Notes under the pieces: model-generated | The model's input: the letters and a program-made list of their open reading frames with translations, nothing else | What the model was told of the DNA's origin: nothing | The model's database searches: none | Program-made: the position numbers and the translations under genes | Assembly: GCA_018873225.1 (NCBI GenBank) | Contig: JAEILZ010000003.1 | Coordinates: 310,001 to 374,000 of the forward strand | Direction: 5' to 3' | Source of the DNA: [Phialemoniopsis] sp. UDSM-2020 | Taxonomy: Eukaryota; Ascomycota; Sordariomycetes; Thyridiales; Thyridiaceae | Length of the DNA stretch: 64,000 nucleotides | Part shown: positions 22,401 through 36,077 of the stretch, piece by piece | Numbering within the stretch: the stretch's first letter is position 1 | How the letters are laid out: the number at the start of each line of letters is the position of its first letter

Positions 22401-25400
22401 GTCTCACATATTTTCACAATTGTCCACATATGCATGTTCCAGATCGTAGGACAACGGGCCGGGCCACGTCTGAGAAAAAATATGGAGGAGACGCTGATCA
22501 GTGCGCTGTCAAGGACACTGTGTGGTGCTTTTGTTTTAGAGGGTCCACGACGCTGAACTGTTCAGCTGTGGTCACACCGGAAGTCGTATCTGTCGGTGAA
22601 GGCAGACTTGCTCGCTCACCGTGAAGTAAATCAACCTACGGAGGATGCAATGCACAATTTCTCTTCTTGCTCCACTGCTTCGCAGATGCAAAAGGCCAAA
22701 GAGGCGATAGCGGCCTGATGGAATACGGCCATCAGAGAGCGGCGAGAATCGCTCCCCATGACCTGCTGAACCAGAGGCCCCGCAAGTCTTACTGCACAGT
22801 TGTACGGACACGGCGATCACCAGCCTTCTAGAACCTGCAGTCTTTTGACAACAGAAGTACTCTGCATGTCCATCTGCACAATTGCACAAGTCGATTCTCC
22901 TCTCGCCTCCTCAATTCTCACTTGAGCATTTTGCTCCAGACATTGTCAGAATTCAGCTGATCGCATCTCTCATAAAAACGTAATAGCAACGCCGGATTGA
23001 GTTCTGACTAGCCACTCTAGCCCAATGTCAAAACGAAGCTGCTATTGGCGTTGGGCTTGGGCGTATGTGCGTGCTCAATTGACGTGGCCGGACTCACCAC
23101 TCTCTCTCTCCTGTTGCACACAGCTTAGCTCCCGGGCGGGGAAGCTAGGCAAGAGCTTCCTGTTGGGAATGGGATGGTATGCATCGATGGTAAAAATAGA
23201 CAAAAAGGCAAAATTTTCGGGTGTAACACCTGGTTGGTGGATTAGATTGTGCCTGACACCAAAAGACCCAACTCTGGGTGGCGGGCGTTCGTCGGGTCGC
23301 TCATCCGCCCGCGCGCGCACCTTGTGGAAGAGGGGTGCAACGTTGTTATCGGCATCGCAGAGAGCGGCCGGAGGAGAGAGCGGAGAGGAGAACAGGACAA
23401 GAGAAAGCAGTTTAGCCTTGACAGCCAAGCAGCTGCTGCTCGTCGGTGGCGTTTGCGGGGTTTTGTCTGCCTTTCTTTGTGTAGGAAAAGACTTCGCCCA
23501 ACGAGAAAAAAGACTTCGATATTGCACGCATGCCAAGAACTCTAGATAGCAATGGACTGTTCGTGCTATTGAGGGCCGAGACCTCCAACTGGTCCGCGCA
23601 ATTGACTGACACTTCATCGCAATGCAGTAGTCGAGCTGCAGATCACGACCCCGCATCGCATGTGCATTCATGGATTTGCTCCCATGCCCTTGTAGGTACC
23701 TAGGTAAGCACTGTAAGTAAGCAGACTTCTGCACCTGGGCCAGGGCCTGGGTGTGTGCTTCAGCTCGCAAGATACGAGCGATATATTGAATCCTCACCGA
23801 AACTGGAACTCGGCATACGCAGGCGCATATGTTGCCACCGCGACTAGACCTTCCGCGGTGCTGTCTGCTTACTTCTGGGTTGGGTAAGAAGAGTCGTAGT
23901 ACCAGAATGCAACGCTGACCCCCCGCCTTTGCTCACTATGGAAGAATCGAACAATTATCTCTGGGCGAATGGTGGTACACCACGCGAGGTTGTTGGATGA
24001 GCGGCCAGGGTCTTCCAATACATTTCGTGATGCACAGCATCCTGTGCCATCCAAATGCTCGGGTTCGCTTACCGGCGAAGGGTCACAGTACCTAGAAGGT
24101 ACTTGAGTAGTAGAAATAAAAAACGAGAAAATTCAAATGGATGGTGAAGAAGAGGCCCAGTAGGCAGTATTACCATCGTGTAATTGCATCCAAGCACCCT
24201 GTCATCTGACCATCACTCGAAAGTCGGACAATCTGGCTGGCAGTTGAACAGCTCGTTTGGGACGATTGGACAGCTTGTAAAGCGACGGCTCAAACTTATA
24301 TCCCATGCCAAGATACTCCCGGCAATGCCAACGCGACGCCTGGCTGAAATGAAGGGTGTGACAATGAGTTCGCACTTGGTGTGGTCTGTCGAGCTCGGGT
24401 CATCTGCCAATGTCAGTAAAGCTGAGGATGATGCCAGCCGTATGCTGCTAGAGAATAACACCATGCTCAAAAGCCACTGAACACAGTAGCAACGCAGCCA
24501 CTTGACCTAGCGACATCCAATCACCTGGCCAAGGATGCTCAGAATCATAGTTGGCTTGCCCAGCCTTTGCACGTCAGCACGTCGAGACTGTAGCAAGATA
24601 GATTGCTATATCGAGAAGAAAAACCCAGAAGTGCCGGAGTACTACCGGTCGGAGAGCCGTGTGCCATGTTATCTCTCAACAATTCGGAATCCGGCATGTT
24701 GTTGTCATCACGTCCTCGGAGCGTAATTTTAGGTATGACCGCATCAGCGGGCCTACCGTTGATAGCTTTTTTCACAATCCCACTTGGGCTGCGTACGAGG
24801 CGGTTCATATGCTCCGAAAAGCATCGATCGCGATCTCGTTGACTTCTGAAGCCAGCGAACAACGCGTCGCGTCAGACCCCTCGAGGTTTAATTGTTCGTA
24901 TCTGCACGGGGGACACCCTCCACTTGGCCATGCAAATCCCACAAAGGCGCCGGCCCTTAAAACCTTGGAAATAAGTGCCTTTCGTGGATTGACATAGCGT
25001 TTGACGCCGCGCTCCCGGTGCTCGCGCCGGCGCATAGACTATTAACACGTGAAGCAAGAGTGGAAATTAAAACAATGGCATCCCAAAGCAGGGCGTCCCG
25101 GTTCAGCAGGGCTACTCCCTGCTCTGGAAGGTGTCTGGGATCGTGAGGGTGTGAGCAGAGGCAAGTCTAGCTCGAAAAGGCAGTGTTTTCACTTGAAGCC
25201 GAGAGCAATGATTAGTACCGTTCTAGGGTTAGCCGGCTGTTTAGCGCACCAGACAGGGGCATCATGCAGGAACAGGGGGCGACCGTTAGAGCCCGCATCA
25301 ACTATCCACACCCTCTCTTCTGGTTACCAATCGTCGCGACTTTGGACGGTGTCGATACGCACTGTCAACGTGGTGTACTAGATCCCTGTTAAAGTGCTCA

Positions 25401-27478
25401 CAGTGGCAGGGGCTTCAGATCCAGATTCCAGCACCACCAAGGTAGCTGTGCACGTTGTCTGCGGCAGTGGAGCCGATCCCACTGAGCTGAAGATGTGGAA
25501 AACACATGCCAGACCCGTAGATGTTGATAGGAGACGAGCTCAACTTCAACGGCTGCGAGATCCTAGCAAACCCGCAGACGGCAATCCGGCACCGAGTAGA
25601 GCGGTCCTGGGTACTGGGGTGAAATTGTGAATCCATCAAGCACGCGGCTGTGGAGTTAGAATCGTCGAGATGGAGAAGCCACGGTGGACAAGACTTTTAA
25701 GAGCACTAAGTTTACGAAGTACGGCATCAGAAGTGCTTCTTTCTTTGCTGAACTTCCGAGCACAGACAATTTCATGGCCGATCAAGCTGGTCTATTGCCT
25801 GGAAACTGCAAGCTGAGGTGCCGAACGAAATAGACGAGGCTTGGCAAAGACCATTGGGTGCAGATCTGGAGAGCGCTAACGAGTAGAGCTGAACAAGGCC
25901 TGCAATTGGGAGGATCTGATAAAGGAGGAGCGCCACAAGGGGGTAGTTTTGAGGCTGGCAAACAGGATGGTGCTGGTTACGTATGGGGAATTGGCATCGG
26001 TTGAGCGACTTATTGCGCTGGACGGCGGCTCTTGGCCTGGCGGTGGCTTTGTTTGTGGAAATGAGAGGGATTGCCTCAGTTCCGGTCTCGGGAGGAGGAA
26101 GATGTCTAAGCACTCTCCAGCACTTGCTTTGTGAGCTGAACTTGCATCCAGAAAGACGAGGTTTACGAATTAAGGTAGCAGTAGGGAAGAGGGCGGCGAG
26201 TCGTCCATCCCGGGCGGTCCGTCTCCCGAGGCTTACAGTACTCCGTTACCGTCCGGAGTGGGCTTGTTGAAAGCACTCCTTGTGTGAACATGCCTTTGCG
26301 AATTGATGACCCGATAGTGAAGAACAGAGTTGGCTGGGGTTGCGTGCGGCTGGCTTTCCAATAATCGGGTGTGCGTGCGTGGCTGCAGCAAGCCACCTCC
26401 AGAAGGCTAGCTGGAAGACGGGGACCATCAGTGGATCTTCCACAGGCGAACCCACTAAAAGGAAGAAAACGCCAGTGCCCAGATTGACACGGACCAGCGT
26501 CTGCTTGGGAGGCCGGATCCCGCCTACAGCCCCCATGTCAGGTACTTGGTTGGGCCAGCGTGGTACCCAGCCGATACGACACGCCTGGAACTCTTGACCT
26601 TTCCTGCTCAGTAAAATCTCCGCCCATCCCATGTCAATTTTCGTCTCCACCGACAGAAAGTGGAAAGTTCCCCCCCAATGACGGTATCAGTCCTTCACTA
26701 AAAACGGAAAAAAGGGTACCTCGTTTCTGCGCCGGCCCTTGTCTGGCCAAGCCAGTACGTACTCCTCTCTCCATGCTCCATTGAGGTCACCTCGTTTGCG
26801 CCGCCGCATCTCTCGCCGTCGCCGCCGTCCGTTTGCTGGCTGAGACCAACCAGACCAGACTTGTACACTCAATTAGTAGCAGCTAGGTAGCACACACCAG
26901 CTCCTCTTCCGAGATCCCACTCTCGTCCGCTTCATCCTTCACAATTACATTCTCCAAACATCCACCAACACATTTACGCATCCTTCTTTACTTTGCGAAA
27001 CGGACGCTCGTTTCTAGTGACATTTCGGCTCAGGCTCAGCGCTAGGATTGAGCCGACCAGGACTGTTCTGTTCTTCTTTCGCTCAGCAACTTGGGCAAAG
27101 CAGCAAAGGTCGTTCTTATCGTCCGCTCTTGTCCCGCTCCACCTACTTAGGATCGGACTACCAAAAAAGGTAGCCACGACTCAGTGTCTGCCACCATACT
27201 GCACGCTTGACCAGCAGTAAAAGGCACCAGAGCGCCCTGCAATTATTTCCAAAAGCTCTGTTCACTCTTTAAGAGTCTCATCAACCACGCGCTGCGCTCT
27301 CTATTCGCGGTTTCACGCCCCCAGCTCGCAAACCCTATCGCAATCACCCAGTTCTTGGTCCGGTTCACTCGTCCGGCCTGCCTAGCAGGACTGTGAGCTT
27401 CCTCCCAACGCTCGACTTCTTGTCGTGCAAGGCCAATTCACACACTTTTGTTCCTCGTGCCGGCAGTCATCCGCAGCC
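19465..27478. other. 8-kb gene-poor region
   Basis: No gene can be supported on either strand. Open frames up to 240 codons (for example 23797-23075 minus) lack domains, codon bias and splice-consistent extensions. Base composition is near that of the flanks, so there is no strong AT-rich RIP signature, and no transposase, reverse transcriptase or LTR pair is visible. It includes a TAGGTACCTA palindrome near 23695, a motif common in Sordariomycete intergenic DNA. The last 600 nt are the pyrimidine-rich promoter/leader of the GH16 gene. Confidence 0.5.
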
Positions 27479-29015
27479 ATGGAGCAACACAGCCACCCCA
27501 ACCACGACACCTATTGGCAGGGCCAGCACGGTCGTCAAATCACCGGCCAGCCCTCCGCTACCTCCACAGCAACACATACTCCCACCCACAGGCCAGGAAC
27601 GCCAAACGATTCTAGGAACCCGTTCAACGATGGTCTCGAGTCGCAAGCCTCTTACAGGTCAGCACCGGGGACCAACCCTTTTGCCAGCCCCGATGCCTCT
27701 CGACCTACCTCTAGCTTTGGCTCGTCGAGTGCGGTAGGCGCCAGACTTGATGAGCAGGCACACCGATACTTCCACAGCAGAAGAGTGCACAAGGGCGACA
27801 TCGAGAAGCCGTGGTTGAACAAGAGGGATCCCAAGGAGAAGTGGGTTACGATATTCCCACTCATTGGCATCTTGATAGGTCTGGGCATTTCCGGCTTCCT
27901 CGTCTACGACGGTATTAGCAGCGTCGTCAAGCACAACTACCGCTTGGTGCTCGACGATGACTTCTCCCAAGGTCTGCGGGACGATGTTTGGGAGAAGGAG
28001 ATCCAAGTCGGTGGCTTTGGGTACGTGTTCCACCGCTCTACTTACTGCCATGGTGCCAAGACTAATTCCCACCCACAGAAACGGCGAATTCGAGATGACT
28101 ACTTCCTCTGAAGAGAACGTCTTTGTCCAGGGCGGCAATCTCTGGATCAAGCCGACCCTGCAGGACGAGGAGCTCATGCTAAAGGACAATGTCATTGATC
28201 TTCTCAAAGATGGCACCTGCACGTCAACAGTCTTTCTGGACTGCGTTGCTGCCACCAACACCACCAATGGAAATAGCTCTGTCGTCCCTCCCACCAAGTC
28301 AGCCCGCATCACCACCAAGAAGAGCGCATCCATCAAGTATGGCCGTGTCGAGGTTACTGCCAAGCTGCCTCAGGGCGACTGGCTCTGGCCCGCTATCTGG
28401 ATGATGCCCGTTGAGGATACCTATGGCGCCTGGCCCGCCTCTGGTGAGATCGACATTTGCGAATCCCGTGGAAACAACCACACCTATGCCCAGGGAGGCG
28501 ACAACATCGCCTCGTCTGCTCTCCACTGGGGCCCTGACCCAACTCTCGACGGCTTCTGGAAGACCAACAACAAGCGCGGCGCTCTGCACACCACGTATTC
28601 CGCCGGCTTCAACACCTATGGCCTCGAGTGGTCGCAGAAGTACCTCTTCACCTATGTCAACTCGCGCCTACTCCAAGTTCTCTACACCAACTTTGACACT
28701 CCCATGTGGCAGCGCGGCAACTTCCCTGCTGCCTCGTCCAATGGTACACGCATCCAGGACGCGTGGTCGCAGACGGGCCGCAAGAACACGCCCTTTGACG
28801 AGCGCTTCTACCTGATCCTCAACGTCGCCGTCGGCGGAACCAACGGCTGGTTTGAGGATGGCAAGAGCGGCAAGCCCTGGCTCGATGCCAGTCCCAACGC
28901 CAAGTCGGATTTCTGGAAGGCCCGTGATGCCTGGTACCCTACCTGGACGCAGCCGCAGATGGAAGTCAGCCGCGTGCAGATCTGGCAGCAGGACGACGGC
29001 AATGAGGAGCTGTAA
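27479..29015 (+). CDS. Membrane-anchored GH16 family beta-glucanase/transglycosylase-like protein
   Basis: Two exons, 27479-28020 and 28079-29015, giving 492 residues. Residues 1-115 are a cytosolic, disordered, Ser/Pro/His-rich tail. Residues about 122-148 (WVTIFPLIGILIGLGISGFL) are one membrane span, making a type II protein with a lumenal or extracellular catalytic domain. The GH16 core has the nucleophile/acid-base motif GEIDICESRG (E304, D306, E309) and substrate-cleft text such as GRVEVTAKLPQGDWLWPAIWMMP and SALHWGPD. Family members cut or remodel beta-1,3(4)-glucans. The architecture of cytosolic tail, single span and GH16 recalls the Kre6/Skn1 and GNBP-like wall-assembly groups, but it is much shorter than Kre6. 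Sequons in the ectodomain agree with secretion. It stands alone between two gene-poor blocks. Confidence 0.88.
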
Positions 29016-32000
29016 CGACCCTCATGTGCTATAATATTCTCCGCAAATACTGCCTTTATTGCACTCATAGACTTTTCAGGGCATACTTTTGATGATAATG
29101 CCGGGTACTTTCTTTTCATATTCATGGGACGGGCTGGGGAAACATAGAGGCTGGACGACAGACATACGGCGCGAAAAGCTGCACTGACCGCAGACACCAT
29201 TTCTTACTGGATATTTGACATCTACATACGACATTTACATAGTATTTTGCAAGGCATACGGAATTGTACCAGACCGGAGACCACAGGTCTCTTGTGTCAA
29301 TTAGGAGTTTATAATTGGGATAATCAATGGATAATTCACATCATTATCTTACTTTGTTGCCTCCGCTTGATTGTGCAATGCATTTCGAATACGATATTGA
29401 AGAGCAGCATGTAAGCCAATTGGGCTTGGCAATGGGCACCACACGAAATGCAGTACCATATCGGGTCTTAGAAAAATCACCACCTGCATATAAGGCACGC
29501 TTTCAATAAGACATTGTTTATCAAGGGATTCTGCAATAATATTTTCTTTATCGAAACCCTGTTTTCATAATAATCATAATAATATCCTGAAGGCACTCCT
29601 TGATGTCGCGGAATGAAACAGGCGGCCCGGCGCAATTTGCAGGACAGCGGCACGGCCTGAGACCGGGCGGGGCGTGTGTGGTGGTGGAATTTGAGAGGAG
29701 GTCCTTTGTCTTGGAGTGCGTGCTGGCACACGCCCCTTCCGTTAGATGGCAAGGGCAATTGGCATACTGCCGATTGGTTCTTGTGCTTTTCTTTGTTTCT
29801 ACGTAACTCCCCTTGATTAAGGAGATGACAACGAACCTTATTACTTGCAGCTGTGCCTTTTTTTGGTGGTCAGCATTACAGATTGGCTAGGATGAGTGAG
29901 CGCATGTCTGTGCAGCGGCATAACCTGTTTGTCATTTAAGGCTGAGAGGGATATGTGAGAAGTGACGAGAAGCCAGGCTGGGCTTGATAGGTAGCTACGT
30001 TTCACCAACTCAAAATCAGATGAGCTCTCTGGGAGTTGATTCTAGATGCTTGAAGCAAGCGAGCGGGCAAGCAAGCAGATAGGGGACTTTTGCAAAGTCA
30101 CTTCTACTCCCTGCGACAGCGAAACAAATGTAGACAAAACCTGGATGTTTCATACCAGTTGGTCCCCCAGAAAGAGGCTTTGTAGAAACGTTGCCAGCGG
30201 GCCGTCGTGCTGGGTCTGGCCAAACGCGCCTCCCAGTGGGAATGGGGGCTTGCCTCGCCTCGAGAAGGGACGGAAAAGCCACCAAAGTATAACACGTTTG
30301 TTGGGGAAGAGGGGAGCTGTTCACAAGTTGGTCAAACTCAACATCGCGGGTGAGGCAGAGATAAGCGAAAGCCTTCCGCTGGGTGGGATGGGGGGAGGCT
30401 GCCACGAGTGGCGGCGCCTTCTACGTGGTGTAGGGGCGGAGTGGCGGAGTTCTATGAGGCTCGACCGCTCGCGTACAGAGCCTCGCTATGTAAAGTAGGT
30501 GAAGATTGTGCAGGTAAGTTTGGATATGATGGCAGAGGCGTTCTTCCCGTCAAGGCAAGCAAAAGGTTTGGACAAGGACACAGTGCGATCCTTACTCGAC
30601 ATCGACTGTGAGAAGTACTGCCCTCTCTCGCGTTCGCAAAAAGACAAAGATGTCATTCGGCCGGGATCTAGAGAAAGTCTCGCTCGCCGCAGGGCCGTGG
30701 ATGGAGGTAGAAGGTCCCAGCAGTTCGGGCATGCCGCTTAGTGCTTGGAGAAGAGAGAAAATGAGGCCATGAGAGGAGAGGGGAGTAGCGGCGGCGCCTG
30801 TCCAGGCCGGCTTTGACTTTCTTTAGCGCGCCCCAAGTGCTGCTTTCAGTGCTGTCAGGGCGTCTGTTCGGAAGGTTCCGCCCCACTTCTTTCCCAATCC
30901 AGAAGCAGCTGGAGAGGCTCGAGACGTCAGGGCATGAGTCGCGGAAAACCCAAGATCGCAGACGTCAGGCAGTTTGATAGTGCCCTCCCCCCAAAAGTCC
31001 CATGGTTCTACTTTTGGTGGTCTTTTAGCAGCGAGCCTGCCCGTCTCGAGGCCGCGCTGGATGACAAGCACTTGGCGGCTGTCAAAACAGCTGTTGCCAA
31101 GTAGCGTAGCATCCGGACATGGAGAGCATCGGAATCCTCGAAGAAGCGCATGCTGCCCACATTCTAGAAACATTCCAGAGCTGCCCTATGATCTACCTTT
31201 CGAATCTCAGCTCTCCACCCGTGTGCACCGGCGTCATTTTAGGTCCCAGGCTGCTGGCTCTGGCACATGCCAGACACTCGCTTACCCATACCTACTCACT
31301 CTCAACGGCCGTACTATTACTGGCTCCTTCGGTCCTATGCTTTTCGGAAAGCTGGGATCCGGGCAGAGACCAACTCCAAACACCCAACGGCGTGCCTCAC
31401 AAACGACGGCCGCCTTGTCGATCAGTTCGTCTTATCCGTAGCTTTGAGACGTTTGTGTGTTCGCGCCATTTGGAGATAAAGACGATGTGGGGGATCAGCC
31501 CAGATTCCATTTCCAGCTAAAGTGTTCTCGGCCGCACAGGCGGGTGAAGCTGGAGACGGTTGGTGATGATGATGTCGATCTTCTGCCTGGTTCCTGCAGG
31601 TAGACCGTTTGTACATGCTATGTAGACGTCTTGTCAACGCCAAAAGTCGACAAATTCGGGCCCGGGGGTTTGTGCCATGAGGCAAGTGAGACACAAAGGA
31701 TGGGGATGCGCCCGGAATCTAGCTAGAAAAGGCATCGCTAGACGTTTGCAGAGGAAGAAATCGTGCGTCTTTAGGGATCTCGAGATGGTCCGGGAGTGAT
31801 GACATTGCGGAGAGCCTCACGAGATTGTTCGTGGGTGAGACATCACCAGCCTGCCGGGTCCGTCCCCGTAAAGAGTAAAGGCCCGGGTGAGGAATAATCA
31901 TCTCGCCGTTGGACAAGTCATGATATGTGCGGTGGGTCATGTGATGGCCAGTGAAATCCCCAGAAGCGCCACGATCTGCCTTCCCCAGCCTGGCTAGCCC

Positions 32001-35000
32001 AGATCTCGTGAGGCCAAGGCTGTGGGAGGTCCGAGGTCTTGAGGCAGATGGGGGATGACAAATCGGTGTTAAGATATCGTAGCCGTCATTGTGGTGCCAT
32101 TTCTGTAAAATTCTCTGGTCTTGAGGCCTGGCGCTTAAAGGGTGCTTGCGCCTTGAGTCGCGCACCCAGGCGCAGCTTACACGCCTAAAATGTGGAGAAC
32201 CCCGGAGCACCGGCCGTCCTCCGATAAAGCACATGGCACGAACCAGCTTCCCGGGGGGCTTCGGGTCCCGCAACCGTCTGTCAGACCGGTCCCAAGATCC
32301 TGGAACTCGGGTCTCGTGGGCGAGACCAACACTGGAGCCCGAATTTAAGCCCTTTCTCGGGATCTCTTGGCGGTTGACCACTTCCCCGCTCGAACCAGCG
32401 ATGCCGATAAGTTTGTCTGAGGAGATCGCGATGGCCTTATGCCAAGCGAGAAAGGAGGCCTGAACGTTCGATAAAGGCGGGCTTTACGGGTAAAACATAG
32501 CGAGAAAAAAAAAATCATTACGGAGCCCGAGTAACCTCGAAACGAGGAAGGCCTCACACAGACACAGACTTACGTTAACGCAACCGGAGACCATCTGCTA
32601 AAACGGCGATTACAGTACTCGGGCGCGCTGGATGATTCAAGCCAGCTCTAATCGAGTCGGGCTGCATCGCCATGAGGCTCCGGTCCCAAGAAAACGCGAA
32701 GGATCCCGTTCAATTTTGCTGGATCGAGAATGCATACTGACATCTTGACTTGGGGTTTTGTGCTAAGGGCAGCACCCAGATCGCCCCACATCAAGCAACA
32801 GCGACGGCCGGGCCTGCCCCATTTTTCAACGGCGCTTGCTCGACACAAACCGCACAGTCGGTTCACCAAGGCAGAAAAAAACGTCAGTGTAGCCTGATTT
32901 GAGCCTCCCCCATCTCTTTGCTCGCGTGGCCATCTTTTCGGAGCGGGAAATTTGACCCTAGAAGACCATGTGGGCTCCGAACCTGTTCGCCGGGTCGCCG
33001 GAGTGCTCTAAGACTTTGAATTAGCGTTGCCTGGGTGGCAAGAGGGTCGGCCGAGGTAATCTCGAGACGCATGAGTTGGGAATCGGAGTTTACTGCGCGG
33101 TGCATGACAAGTCAGGCCCAGCAATTAGAAAGCCAGCCGCGGTGTTGCGCGTCTCATGCGCCCTAGCGGTATCAACGAAATGATAGAAAACGTTTTGCCA
33201 TGGCATTTTGAGAATTTAGCATAGGAAAATTCGAATAACGTCGCTGTCAAATCAAGCTATTGATGTCGATCACCGACGTGGGTTCCCTTGAACGTGGACC
33301 AAAGGCCCCGGTGTATCAAGCCGCACCTAAAATGTGCAGATCACCAATAGTGCTGAGGCTCAAAATTTCTAGTACAGGACCCAAAGTGAGGGATGGAATG
33401 CAAACCACGGCACCGGTACAGCAGTCTGCTTGGTACGCTAAAGCAACCAAATCAAGGAAGGACATTATCTAGTACATTTTAAACGGATGAATTTCACTAC
33501 GATAATGACTGCTAGATATGGCGTGGAGTTTGCTTTAGGGCGCCGCAAGATATTTCTCACGTGGTGTTATGTCAGCAACGAAAGGGTGACAAGCCTTGGC
33601 AGGGCCAGCTGGAGAGTAGGTCAGTAGCTGTAGTGAGGCTGATTAGGTGAGTCGCCGGAGGCCGAGGTGCTGCTTCGTAGGGCTTCAAATGTCGAATGGC
33701 CCCATATTTATCTCTTTTTGCTGTTCTCAGATCTACGGCGAGCAGCGAGATGGAAAACTCCGTTGGCCTTTGCTTGGCCGCTTCGGATCTTGCCCAGTCC
33801 GCTGGTGGTGGAGAGTGTCTCACCGCGGGCTCCCACCTCAGCCCACTGGAACATGGTGTCTCACATCTCCACAAGCTTAAAGGGCTCGCTGGGATTACTA
33901 ACTAAACGCCAGACGACAGCCGAGGAATAAGACGTTGGTGATATCAAAATCTTCACGAGAAAAGGTGAACTTGTCGTGCACTAACTAACAAATTCATGCA
34001 ATCGTGATATCAAGAACGTTGAATATGGCCTAAAGAGGTTACAAGAAAACAGCAAGGGTGATCCATGGAATTAAGGTTTTAGCTTTCTGCAGTTTCCCTG
34101 GCAGGGGAGATTAGGACCGTTGGGGATACGAGCAACCACTACCCAAGAAATGCAACCAACCTTGACAGCGCACCACTCGAATTGCTACGAGAGTAAAAGC
34201 GCGCGATAGGCCCAAAAATAGCAGAGCCAGTCGGAGAGTTTGTCGCGGTCCTTGGCGCTGGTCTGCAGCGAGAAGCCGCATCGACGATCGCTGTGGCTTG
34301 CTCTTCCGGCCGGACCGCACCCGGTACAACTGATTGCAAGCACATAGCACATCATGGTCCGCAACTGAGTGGGTTCCCGCTATCAGAGTCTGCCATCGGA
34401 TGGATGCTCCCAAGACGTTAGGGCCGTTACGCTTGGGCGGCGAACCAGTGGTCACCATCAAACGGCTCACGGCGGTGGCACAATCTCGTGTCGGTGAGTC
34501 GTGATAAGTTCGCCTCTGGCTTGCCAGCTCATCCGCACCGATGCATTAGCCCCGGACAGCCCAACGGCCAGGAGATAGCGTTCGTCAGTATCTGGTGATA
34601 TCTGTCGAAGGAGGCTGGCTGTGGAGGTATTGGTCCTTTTTCAAGCCGCTAAGCGCTGTTGTTGAGATGCAAGCCCATCTTGCTGCGCGAGCTGTTGAGG
34701 AGCTGACGGCCCGATCGAGATGCAAGGTCCTTTCTGGATCTGTGAATTACCTATCGTGACGGTATTTGCATGCAATGTGTGTGATGAGCTGGCCATGCAC
34801 ACCCGATCGGCCTCTTTCCGGGACCAACGGCAGGTAGGGCTCTGCGGGCTGCGGGTACCAGCTGCAGCCCCGGTCACCCATGTGAAGAATACGCGGCTCG
34901 TTCACATACAAGGTTCAATAGACGAAGAAGAAAAAGCGCCTATCTCCTCTCGTGGGTCGAGCAACGGGTGAATCTTGAGGCTGAAAAGGTAGATGGGGGC

Positions 35001-36069
35001 CGCTGGAATGGGATCCGCACCGCACACCATCGTCAGCAACGGCAAGCCACCCGGAAGCAGGACCCAGGCACGTTGGGGGGAGACAGCGTCCGCTGCGGCG
35101 CCTCCCGCACGCCGATCACCGGGATGTGCATTCTTTACGAGCAGAAGAAAGGAGACTTTTCTTATCTTCTTTGATGAGCCCAATTCGACCCATGTCTATT
35201 GGTCGCGGGATGCTCGTCTCAACCTGCACGCGATCGGATGGCGGAACGTCCGGGATGGGCTGCAGAATTCCAGCCTCTTCATGTTGTGTGCCCCGTGTGG
35301 CAGCCTCCGGAAAGAGAAGGTGTTGTCGGTGGAGTTGGCAGAAGGTCACACTCAGCTCTACCAAGGTACCCGAATAGTTGGATGGCAGGTAGCACGACGA
35401 GAACACTGCATATGAGGATGGTGATGATGGCTTGCTTCTTCTACCGTATTCAAGCTGATACCCGCTATGGCCCAAGAAGCACGGGCTTGGCGTGTTTGAA
35501 GGCTTGCACGGCCACAGCAGTTGCTTTGATGGAGGCTCGTGTTGGCGGCATGCAACAGCCGAAGGGGCACCTACGAAGGTTGCAGGCTGAAATTTCGATC
35601 CCCCTGTTAGGTATCGACTGCTGGGAAGAGGTCAACCCACTACCCAACGCCATACAGGTCAATACCTCACAAGGACGTCTTATTTACCCTTGCCACCTCT
35701 GTAGGATCCAAAGCACACACGGATTGCGCTGAGACTGCAGTCGCGCGCTTCGGGTCAAAAGCTCAAGAGACCATCGTGGATACGCCAGGGGGTCCGTTAG
35801 TTTTATTGGGAGGCGAGAAAGCACGAAAAAAGGTACGTGGAGACAACATTTGTTTTGCATGAACTTGCGAGCTGAATGAAGTACCACACTAGATCCTGCA
35901 CATTACAGGGATCCCTTGCAGCACATCGATAAATTGTCTCGACTTTTTATTTTCCTTCACTGAATTTATCTGATCGCTGAATGTGCTATACGCACTTCCC
36001 ACACAGTATCGATTGATCAAGGTCAAGAGCAAAAATCATCTTGATATGGATCCAGCGGCTCTCTCGCTT

Positions 36070-36077
36070 TGACGTCA
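36070..36077. promoter_or_regulatory. CRE palindrome in gene-poor DNA
   Basis: A second perfect TGACGTCA in the window, 2.9 kb from the nearest start codon. It may be chance or belong to an unseen transcript. Confidence 0.2.

Noticed and set aside
23075..23797. 240-codon minus-strand frame in the gene-poor block
   Set aside because: Random amino-acid usage, no domain, no promoter or splice-supported extension.
31719..32381. 220-codon minus-strand frame
   Set aside because: No family resemblance, no codon bias, surrounded by noncoding-like sequence.
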